Shown here: positions 61,301 through 64,000 of the stretch, piece after piece | How the letters are laid out: each line of letters opens with the position of its first letter | How positions within the stretch are numbered: position 1 is the first letter of the stretch | Assembly: GCF_024648825.1 (NCBI RefSeq) | Contig: NZ_JANBBE010000003.1 | Coordinates: forward strand, 372,001-436,000 | Source of the DNA: Lentzea californiensis | Lineage (GTDB): Bacteria > Actinomycetota > Actinomycetes > Mycobacteriales > Pseudonocardiaceae | Length of the DNA stretch: 64,000 nucleotides | Direction: 5' to 3' | Notes under the pieces: generated by a model | The model's database searches: none | The model's input: only the letters and a program-made list of their open reading frames with translations | What the model was told of the DNA's origin: nothing | Made by a program: the position numbers and the translations under genes

Positions 61301-64000
61301 CACGAGGGTACGCACCCACGTGCGGGGCCGGGTGAAGCTCGTGATCTCGACCTCGAACTCCACGTCGTTCGAGAAGACCTGGGAGTCCGGGCTGCCCGCG
61401 TTGGACGACGTGCTGGACACCGCCGGGCCGGCCGAGGTCTTGTCCGTCCACGAGTGGCTGTAGGACACGCCGGCCTGCGGCGTCGGGGTGAGCGAGGCGA
61501 CGCCGGTCTTGACCGGGATGTTGGCCCTGCCCTGCAGCCCGCCGGTCCAGCCCTTGGTGGTGCTGGTGTTGGCGTCGAGCTTCGGGCCTGTCGTCGTCGA
61601 GTCGCTGACCGGGCGCGCGTCCGCCTGGCCGAGGTGCTTCGGGTTGCTGATCTTGGCCTTGACCGTGACGTTCACGTAGGTGTTCGTCGTCTTGCCGGAG
61701 TTCTTCAGCTGCACCGAGACGCCCGGACCGAGCAGGCTGTCCATGTTCGCCTTGAGCGCGGCGGGGGAGAGCGTCGCGGAGATCTTGCGCTGGTTCGCGA
61801 GCTGCTCGGCGACGTCCGCGAAGCCCTGACCCTTGCTGCTGCGCGGGTTCGCGTCCGGGTTGTTCCAGTTCGGCAGGAACTTCTCGAAGCCGGGCAGCTC
61901 CCGCAGCTTGCCCTCGACCTGGCCCTGCACCTTGGTCGCGGGCGCGAACTCGCCGACCTTGGCGTTGCCGGCGGCGAGCGTGTCGGCGACGAACGGCGGC
62001 AGGAACTTCTTGTCCGCGGTGGCCGGGTCGGTCGTGGTGTTCCTGGTGCCCTCGGGCGTGGGCAGACCCACGGCACCGGCCTCGTTGAGGCCCATGCGCA
62101 TGTGGGTGGTGACCTCCATCTTCACGCTGTCACCGGCCGGCGTGCGGACCTCGACCTCGGCCGTGACCTCGTACATGCCGGTCTCGGACTTCACGCCGAC
62201 ACCGGACTTGTGGCTGCTGCTGGACCCGGCGCTCACGCCCTCCGCGGTGCGCGTGGAGTAGGTCGCGGTGGCACCGACCGTGCCGCCGACCTGGCCGGGC
62301 ACACCGATGTTGCCGCCGAACCCGGCGGTGACGTCGAACCCGGTCTTCGTGGTCGCGGACACACTGCTGCCCCAGGCAGAGGTGTCCTTCAGGTCCAGCG
62401 CCGCCTCGGCCGCCGTGCCGACCAGCTTCGCGTCCTTGAGCGTCGCGGTCATCTGCACCGCGCCGCCCTTGCTGGCGTGCGGGCTGATCAGATCGGGCGA
62501 CGTGACGAACCCGCCGAGCATCGTCGGCAGGTTGTTGCGGATCGAGGTGGGGCTCAGGAAGTTCTGCAGCGCCTCGCGGCCGGGCGAGCCGATCTTCGTG
62601 ATCGACGGGTGCAGCTTCGCCGCGACGTCGGTGAACGCCTTGCCGGAGTCCTTGACCACCACCGCTTCCGGCACCGCGTTCTCGACCTTGGCGCCCCACT
62701 CGGCGTCGGCCGGGGTGACGGAGTTCGAGGACTTGCCGGAGTCGACGATCTTGGTCAGGTCCGTCGGAACCTGGAGCGTGACCCCGCCGTCGACCGTGGT
62801 GGACGGCCTGGGGTTGCCGTGCGCGTCGGTCAGCGTGATCTCGTAGGAGACCGGGACGGCGACCTTCTTGGAGCCGTCGTCCGAGCCCTTGATCGCGCGC
62901 TGCTCGGTGATCGAGTCGCTGGTCGACTGCGAGACCGCGGGCGTAGCGAGCGCCGCCTTGCCGCCCAGCGAGCCGTACGGGCCCATCGGGACACCGGCCG
63001 TCGCCGAGGCGCCGACGTCGTTGGACGTGGAGATGCTGTTCGTCGTGCCCGTGGACGCGGCGGCCTGGAAGTTCTTGTCCACCTTGGTGTCGGCCGCGTC
63101 GGTCACGGTCGTGGTGGCGTCCGCGTGCATCTCGGCGCGGACGTTCGCCTCGAACCAGGTGCCGCCGATCTTCACCTGGAAGTTGCGGCCGCCGTCGAGG
63201 AACGTCTCGAAGTCGTTCTGCAGCGCGTTCTTGATGCGCGCCTGGTCGTCCGGCTTGAGGCCCTGGACCTCGTTCACGACCGCGTCGGCGCCGCGCACCT
63301 CGGTCGGCGTGATCGAGCCCAGCGCCTTGTTGTCCTGGAAGAAGCTCGGCAGGTTCGTGCCCGGGACCTGGCCGACCGGCTGCGGCGCCGTGGTGGTCAT
63401 CGGGATCGCCGGGTTCGGCGTCGGCTTCGGCGGCGCCGGACGGGTCTCGACCTCGGGGGCCGGACGCGTGTCCGTGCCGGTGTCCTGGTTCGTGCCGGTG
63501 GTGGTGCCGGCGTTGGTGTTCGCAGGCGGGGCCGGCTGCGGTGCCGGACGGGTCTGGCGCGTGTCGGTGTCCACCGAACGGTCGGCGACCGGCGCGGGCC
63601 TGCTCTTCGACGAGCCGGGCTGGGCCGGCGGCACGTGCGGGCTGTACTTCGTCCTGCCGTTCGGCTGGGGCTCCGCCTCGAGGTGGATCGGCTGGCCCGG
63701 CTTCGCGGTCTTGGGCGCCTTGGGTTCGGGCTTGGCCAGGGTCGCGGGCTTCGGCCGTTCGACGAACGGGTCGTGCTGCGTGGACGTGCCGTCGGGGTGG
63801 TGGAACACGACGGGACGCTTGAGCTCCGTCGCGAGCACGCGTGCGGCGAGCTCCTCGGCCTTGGCGGCGACCTGGTTGTCGGCCACCTTGGCCGCCTCGG
63901 TCGCGGCCTTCTCCTGCGCCTGCTCCTCCGCGGTGGGCTTCGTGCCCTCCGTGCCCCTGTTGTCGACCTTCACCTCGCCGCTGTTCGGCTGGTACTTCGG
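43370..64000 (-). CDS. Giant modular toxin/effector-like protein (5' end outside window)
   Basis: An open frame of at least 6,876 codons that runs off the right edge; the GTG at 63973 is internal. Residues are counted from it. Module 1: Pro-rich linkers with RPAP repeats, a beta-rich repeat zone (about 200-1740; motifs like LSPENLQPHLPSML and GTWFEANVRA), a coiled coil (1740-1975), a metzincin-like domain (His2232 in AHETLHYLGIPDEY), a GT-A-like domain (2400-2860; Asp2555 and Asp2557 in QDFDTG), and an OTU-like region (2980-3200; DGLFDAAQRAL, no catalytic Cys). Module 2 repeats this, with three extra repeats of about 260 residues before the second protease (His6091, AHEVGHFLGLRDEY), DFD at 6374, and an OTU-like end. 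A secreted effector or polymorphic toxin is inferred; no secretion signal is visible. Confidence 0.85.
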   Translation of the reverse strand, partial: PKYQPNSGEVKVDNRGTEGTKPTAEEQAQEKAATEAAKVADNQVAAKAEELAARVLATELKRPVVFHHPDGTSTQHDPFVERPKPATLAKPEPKAPKTAKPGQPIHLEAEPQPNGRTKYSPHVPPAQPGSSKSRPAPVADRSVDTDTRQTRPAPQPAPPANTNAGTTTGTNQDTGTDTRPAPEVETRPAPPKPTPNPAIPMTTTAPQPVGQVPGTNLPSFFQDNKALGSITPTEVRGADAVVNEVQGLKPDDQARIKNALQNDFETFLDGGRNFQVKIGGTWFEANVRAEMHADATTTVTDAADTKVDKNFQAAASTGTTNSISTSNDVGASATAGVPMGPYGSLGGKAALATPAVSQSTSDSITEQRAIKGSDDGSKKVAVPVSYEITLTDAHGNPRPSTTVDGGVTLQVPTDLTKIVDSGKSSNSVTPADAEWGAKVENAVPEAVVVKDSGKAFTDVAAKLHPSITKIGSPGREALQNFLSPTSIRNNLPTMLGGFVTSPDLISPHASKGGAVQMTATLKDAKLVGTAAEAALDLKDTSAWGSSVSATTKTGFDVTAGFGGNIGVPGQVGGTVGATATYSTRTAEGVSAGSSSSHKSGVGVKSETGMYEVTAEVEVRTPAGDSVKMEVTTHMRMGLNEAGAVGLPTPEGTRNTTTDPATADKKFLPPFVADTLAAGNAKVGEFAPATKVQGQVEGKLRELPGFEKFLPNWNNPDANPRSSKGQGFADVAEQLANQRKISATLSPAALKANMDSLLGPGVSVQLKNSGKTTNTYVNVTVKAKISNPKHLGQADARPVSDSTTTGPKLDANTSTTKGWTGGLQGRANIPVKTGVASLTPTPQAGVSYSHSWTDKTSAGPAVSSTSSNAGSPDSQVFSNDVEFEVEITSFTRPRTWVRTLVPGAPGFHSPEVTTVAKTGAGLDKIDGKVNLWVSDGATLDNNPGDGFKPGDPKPTQLENSPTVKDLLNPKDARPKSPEFLNVEAVANTTALRDQAIDALNRAANGDSALTVPGTASRAQIDKMFSPENIKANLQRLIETGVQEQGLKYDRRVTDRSGAIGMSVKLGEAKLVSISDTTGSDNSVSGGYKAGESSTTSRSVDLTAGINVPVRPNVTPPPAGTPSQPSGSGGAAVTGKITPWSDSKTTSNEIGGTVDRGRTTPGEARTVLVQIDAEFTIVGESRAGNFLHGGTPNAEGVTVDMPKSVFVRVSEDVARDLGALPKVESSVQKPEFPKMAPPSTVAPDEPGALGLSNVESVPDLSGVVNDLTTELSAKTKKFGSDPLIPDSVLKDSMSNLQRIVDLNSPSSAKAMIDSALDGGVPLLVHQPGTFGKDSYQVTLRAKAGTPQFDQVVNDGVDMSHNAGGSRKDSDGVGRGTGWGVGVRAPGLASPGSANPKVSGTAGVSVGANVGASTSSSVTNSTSESFSHTRTASGPAAQYTVPVEFELVVEKGTKQIAKAESGPQEMKVRTHADNQKVSQPTTGHGNPQPYMSAASKRSSDHGTPAATTAFQADTRASQLPSTASVENLRGAKDLRDAAVKAMTEAGAGKGLTGKGTGSLNSLFSTLSPENLQPHLPSMLSGPLDVPGLKEAALTFGQDADVKVYAKLVNPQLGSLSDDVKIENPLVTKTTETSSEAKVADSADVSVGLAQGSAAIKQGAPTDTVNFGTGGVELRHANEDSSAVSGGPSQAQGANVKLKDASRTGLVQFDVEYRVVATIGGKTGVVDLTVPGSAGVRMPAAEVETMLNQQFSDSLKDAQADVKKAADDWRTAEKDVEKARHDAQDRINEAAAVLARTDQPLAAASVDLNTAIDTHLDAEAKVIPLQTAFDNAIRDAASTRATIKDVNAQVTSLSQDAQVSTNALEDAKANGAPQAEIDRLTQEADAAHTALTDAQQQVDDARAQLDLDRQAAADARAELQAQKQVAAEADAARTAAEDARQKIVAEQTAAEKAIKDAETKLDEARRDADAKQQKWWDAKAKVDNEVDSFNATPQTPPAPPADTTNTTADTNSPSLPPQDSSVAETSRSGAETSSSRPAPADTKATDTRSDAPPRKVRAGGAPPAMVPPTPESHRGKDVITDESWRHDPAKTADWFAPANPVDPATWVDRRDGANVRTVDVVVHDIRTDSTPSNLKSYKGLINYDLRRIETSPGNFVQEYTVKVHIDPAAKVHPEVVAQVKENAAKGVNDLLNQGHRLPSGDQFHLNLEFTDNKADAHTSIKVDPKNPNVDQTHWNPNTSPEVLAHETLHYLGIPDEYSDKSRVFQQHDTNSGVHKDDGGMMGADVHGKEPGLRPRHLWLVERTANSQVMVPDTRLDTPGPATAQPSGTPGTTPDGDTRPQPKRVERPVDSDSELSDLDSDTEQDAEPQGKRTKYDGPEFDPDNVAGPSSADVENLTARLDELSLGEVDFQYNQAFAKLAEHAVPLPTRQEHIGKLKQSIDAEKPPSFVVNMIVGHGQLNDPVNGIDKVIESITKDAGDLKQNMVFVVGVNGKPADNAAVEQAIANANAKIAGRTEPIALVQLPPAPSAPKAKFPYGDMRNNTMNSTANKFAVGAMLGKDTHPYISIQDFDTGSRLVTGNEKDVFNHFTESMTSPEIGPIRPLMYAGGYRVGDVANLKPEVEQRIVKEGKALDAEQKKLNGDRAKVDSGKHKLTGEKLQKAQESLDKRQSDIDKKRTELETARTELAKPDFVEKFEQAIRDDMDARVRQAGVNPLLPYSPEPNLFVDAVVPLIDPSVKFSKEDAEFNGLGKSMNQFAANEIFEIHAAQSVAQPDKATRIADIQSGAAVDGANNRNPFRGENFSNDFVGGAVGTDLSRIALGFAKDKGTSWPQSHVDLGTVPNRFFGGETSVEAKAAKEGTSPTTIRREFQDKSHALREPEQVTRHTYVPNPDTGRQTHQSSQGGWTPSDGDARKLGWQDKNTLNQAISADIKLGAGQSGIDAGLPPQTPAATAGPSKATGGRKGKAPALSPEEKKAKAALKKAEKAAKEAALPPIDARTKQQKMAAMVGLALSDNNSNVTRTFGMLEHGVLPYAGAPRPDGLFDAAQRALASEGDVQTASDLRRQTIDQGAAASTDITTKIARYRQQHGLENGHLVNAFVEPGPTPQTRIPDSFKPKDGNTHVPVDNTGTPGAELDAQERAAQDQADADAKAADNVKARAAEDLAGHLLATQLDRPVVIHRPGEAPATLQPFTGDSTAPELHLTAEPNPNGKSTFAPHDPDAMDVDDSPTRQAPPSTQGAPAWTEPEPDVQTRPAPPSSTPNPVIPMTVIAPQGVGQVMPGTQALPDFFQTNKALGTIAPTDVRGAENVTGAIDNLKPADAARIQQAIKGDFESFLDKGRNFQVKIGNTWYEANIRATMQAQTDVAPVDAPGVKVDATAQSGNSSSATHTVATANDIGAAATASNGFGAYGSLGGKAQFATPAQSQGVSSSLTDQRIIRAGEGSTQATVNVTYDITLADPSGGIRPVASVSTGTEVTLQIPNDLATITNSGNTSAEVTPPGAKWGTKLEHPAPEAVSVDNPAKAFTEVARELHPSIVKIGAPGREALQNFLSPTEIRNNLGAMLGGAYVTSPDLISPHAGKGAAVQMKATLQTAQLVGTLGTGQLRLHETSAHSSGVSSTTKSGGDITAGVGFNAGLPNVVGGQAGVTAGYSARIAENVNAGINTAHKSGIQLKGDTGLYKVTAEVEVRTPSGKTVKVPVTTYLRVGLPEAGQMGLPTPDGTRTKIVDESNKGTKFPPPYMGDAIAAGNAKVGEFEVASEVQTQVEDALRDVPGLAKFLPNWNDTTANPRSGKGKNFADVAEQLANQRRLTSQLSPAALRTNMDSLMGPGVQVQLKNSSKSTNTYVNITVKAKVSDPKHLGQADARNVRDASSTGPKLDSSSSTTKGWSGGIEGKVAIPGQTSVAKLTPTPQAGVKYNHSWTDKTTAGPTVNSTSLSVGSPNAQVFRGDVEFEVEITTFTRPRAWVRRIVPGAPGYHAPEQTTVAKTGDGKLAPIKGEVNLWVSDSSTLDANPGKGFEPGKPELRTLKDAPSVKKLLSTRTGEKAPDFLHVEAVANTTALRDQAINALNRAAGGDSALTVPGTASRAQIDKMFSPENIKANLRTLTETGVQEQGLKYDRRVTDRTGAIGVKFGLSNPKIVSISDNTATENASTGGYKAAQSSSTGRAVDITGGINVPIKPNDPAPPAGEPTPASGAGGVAVAGKITPWSDSKSSGKEVGGSHDRNHVTPAGGRTVLVQLDADVTVVGESRAANFLRGSTPRSEGATVTLPNSVFVRVTEDVARDMGLLPDVQPDVDKPDFPEMAPPATVAKDEPGALGLSTVESVPDLTDVVAKLSEQVNSKTTKRFGGSLLPDSVLDDSMSNLQRLVDFSSPASVKAMIDSALDGGVPLLVHQPGTFGKDSYQVTLRAKAGTPQFQNVVNDGVEMESTISGSHKVTDGQGRGTGWALGLKAPGLAAPGSANPNVSGTAGVAAAANIGQSKSSSVSTSTTDQFASFRAGSGPAARYSVPIEFELVVEKGDKEIAKAKSGPQEMTVRLHADNQKVGGATAPQPYTKEQHSRGAGQGTAQAVTDWRQGSTPALPAGASVENLRGTQDLRAAAIDALKEAGAGKGLTGKGTGSLNSLLSTLSPENLQPHLPSMLSGPLSVPGLHEAALTFGQDADVKVYAKLVDPSLNALSDGVALENPKSQVTSTSTDSKVTESGDVSVGLATGGAGIKQNTDPRDNVAVATSGVELRHAAEDSTANSGGQTDNKVNNLKPKATTGLVQFGVEYRVVATIGGRTAVVDLSVPNSAAVRMPVADAQSVLGKDLSPELTAAQAEVKSAADAWRTAEVDVDTRRHEAQQVINTSAAVSARNDFAFTPAQIDYNNAIEAHLAEQATLADLEAKAETARLEAARTLDAINELSPKVGALGALAMTAQFELDDAKSDVEAKAKTLKGLEDRLAAAPDNAALQGQVDTARKARADAQSALRTAESTFSDTQTAMREAQRELDAANAAIGGLRAEATARRADVLVQEQVVAQAQADRLAAKAAHDQAADRIATGRAEQEALVRDAETKLNDARREADRRQQEWWDRKAAVDQKIAEFNTPASTTTASSAPPPPPAPPAPPVSRSAPPAEASSSSEASSSGEVQTRPAPQPPAPSTVDESGSAPARTEVDDRIEALTADAMANAPDFAKSVEARLKDDPGRFVQSEAGLHLLHASVVLDTRTDQIAELITTHGVNEVAASFNKAFERPYVEDAQLAQFADLGDPGNRAKFDEWAHQLWNTVRESDALKADADKVADLFNHDKGYNRGFNMAQDAALAEIIPPPALTEAIADTAVWGTDLDDQAMWVQTVLGNAQVIPPRQVVSSEVFTQAVTDNRGVLGDALKVTLTDAKIAELTAELQEQGMVSATSTRSAPQPPNAPSTTGTADTGIGTQAPASVPDVVVASHLKALTADAMTNASPLARQVETALSSDSGRYVQSQAGLDLLRASVVLDTRTADVATLIQRHGVEKVARAFNKEFGRPIIETAQLAQFGDLSTPESRTAFDGWAHRMWDTIGNTPSYAADPDKVAAEVFNHDKGYNRGTNFAQETAFADLVGAPPLADSIATTPLYGTDSYSQALWVQKVLGDAKVIPSDAIVSPEAFTQAVTDNSPELGAALGVEVTPELITELKEHLQGDGMVDDDPAPAAEPVPPSAPAPRPEAEKQLVALTDDAMENAGPLMKQVEAEFKGNPQKYLDHKAGLDLLRASVVLHSRSGEVAALIDQHGLEAVTRAFNEEFKRPVIESEQIEAFAGEHGPGKFDDWSHQLWNTLEGSPTFAADPAKIASEIFNHEKGYNRAFNFAQETALVDVMGAPPLSDSIGEIAVYGPDSYSQALWVHQVLAKSMLVPDGLVSPEAFTRAVTDNSAELGAALGVEVTPELVTELKQHLQGDGMVDDDPAPSAPPVDAPVSHTPPADPSPLHSTETSAAWFDPQNPVSSQAIADVRATTPATSWVRGEDGGVLDSTKVGPHGISMKAWRGPIAYDNRVLDVDGVPVRDFTVRLHLNNGTADVQDRTRAGVEELFNQGYKLPDGEQFHVTVEFTDNPADAHATVNVTNEPGARANQLTWPADTDSRRLAHEVGHFLGLRDEYLETGDVKPIFQHQDGRGRVVNDNSPMTQGIDAADARLKPRHLQLVSDRMAALQTHNPPQPTADERSELPPPNMPKRGNEHLPADPAGDAVKRTREDLAELSIEDTEVEMTEPEATPFNENGVHNSAYENLAQGHPLTQITAENYLRRTQESIDANEKPSFVVSMIVRASELDQLDNVIDGVMAGTQDMDGRVAFVLGVNGATQAEIDAGIAAATPAVNGRAEPVALVSVPHGPKGFKFGETRNATLDSDAHVFAVTALAATGTHPYVAVMDFDAGDRTTRQGGHVFDHVTQLVDGTVGDDAGDPSRPLMIGGGYRVAVTPEQLHADVLARIDGDSKTTDAQKEALRAKLAEPDFHERFVQVIDADMQARRNQQGIHPLLPYTPEPNLFVDGLVPLAEPKVRFGEGQAEFGQLGQSLNRFYAAELAKLHTPADAADMDAATERAKVDVQNNRHPVRGQAFTTDFVAGDTGTDLSRIAYGLIKDGKLPQSHTALPNVSERFLDGKSSKAGTKFADERERLATGPHSTVEPFLPPANGQTTTTWNPPAKVKTQLGAPQKNRMNPAVSAPMPAPFEQLQAGIQKDQKVVAAHGLVASDHVSTARRQLRFLNEDLLVRQPTPPVTANGLYAVVGQARGVDPVTLRRQVVGLAAGHQAVTKAVADYSVGRPMHQGHLYGALVENQNWHMHADAAENSGWTNARDLLGHLIATQQNVNVRIHQEGHEPVLLRPMGPPFPDTVEVEVVMDGRQVTYRPYQPAGGLQPDVQMH
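46245..48545 (-). repeat. Three tandem ~255-275-residue repeats in the giant gene
   Basis: Protein repeats marked by LTADAMANA, AGLDLLRASVVLDTRT, FDEWAHQLWNT, FNHDKGYNRGFNMAQD and SPEAFTQAVTDN. The FNH(D/E)KGYNR motif lies at 48157, 47335 and 46570 (period 274 then 255 codons). They are predicted helical and match no family I know. Only the second module carries them. Confidence 0.8.
50768..50887 (-). repeat. 120-bp tract identical to 59963-60082
   Basis: Direct DNA repeat inside the giant gene. The 120 bases match those at 59963-60082 without a mismatch, 9,195 bases (3,065 codons) away, encoding the QVTLRAKAGTPQF-adjacent segment of each beta-rich zone. The flanks diverge. This pattern suggests recent gene conversion between the two modules. 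Confidence 0.85.
59963..60082 (-). repeat. 120-bp tract identical to 50768-50887
   Basis: First-module copy of the same exact repeat (see the other entry). A second, nearly identical block about 9.2 kb apart lies at the LSPENLQPHLPSML-coding segments (near 50080 and 59260). Confidence 0.85.

Noticed and set aside
48700..63500. CRISPR-like or satellite repeats
   Set aside because: Repeated DNA is in frame and encodes repeated protein domains; no regular short repeats with unique spacers.

Overview
High-GC actinobacterial chromosome segment. Support: strong G/C bias at third codon positions, frequent GTG starts, GTGA/ATGA start-stop overlaps, a subtilisin-inhibitor (SSI) type secreted protein and a VanY-type carboxypeptidase. 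A Pseudonocardiales-like actinomycete (Lentzea/Saccharothrix type) is my inference; no rRNA or marker gene is present to prove it. No rRNA, tRNA or CRISPR array was seen.

Layout. (1) 112-5456: a probable organosulfur/cystine acquisition locus. It has two luciferase-like flavin monooxygenases, a cysteine-containing leader peptide whose ribosome-binding site is folded into a 12-bp hairpin, a polar amino-acid ABC transporter (permease, ATPase, lipoprotein) and a lone OmpR-type winged-helix protein. (2) 5518-8040: an aminoglycoside-phosphotransferase-like kinase and a divergent AraC regulator/SnoaL-like pair. (3) 8042-12197: a damaged zone. A zinc-macrodomain ADP-ribosyl hydrolase is followed by a class M sirtuin (SirTM) gene split by a dead IS605-type element. 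Next comes an alcohol dehydrogenase pseudogene whose middle third is inverted in place.

(4) 12394-27233: a tightly coupled seven-gene operon that I regard as the main discovery candidate. It encodes a two-subunit iterative lipid/polyketide synthase related to PUFA (Pfa) and 'secondary lipid' synthases. Subunit 1 is duplicated PfaD-like enoyl reductase-KS-AT-ACP-ACP-KR. Subunit 2 is KS-AT-DH plus a PPTase-like tail. These are followed by a discrete ACP, an alpha/beta hydrolase, a GT1 glycosyltransferase, a membrane-anchored zinc-ribbon methyltransferase and a degenerate GHMP kinase. Together they suggest synthesis, release, glycosylation and methylation of an unusual (glyco)lipid. No step is proven.

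(5) 27211-43368: mostly ordinary housekeeping and accessory genes: a GH3 beta-glucosidase with a CebR-like operator, a lipoprotein, two TetR regulators, a VanY-like peptidase, an SSI inhibitor, a Ca2+/H+ antiporter, a BBE flavoprotein, a secreted lipase, a hydroxyacid dehydrogenase, an NmrA-like protein, SRPBCC, MFS and HTH proteins. (6) 43370-64000: one gigantic gene on the minus strand (at least 6,876 codons, 5' end outside the window). It is built from two long tandem modules that each contain a beta-rich repeat region, a coiled coil, a metzincin-like HExxHxxG domain, a GT-A-like DxD domain and an OTU-like domain. It looks like a giant polymorphic-toxin or effector-type protein. An HTH regulator starts one base after its stop.
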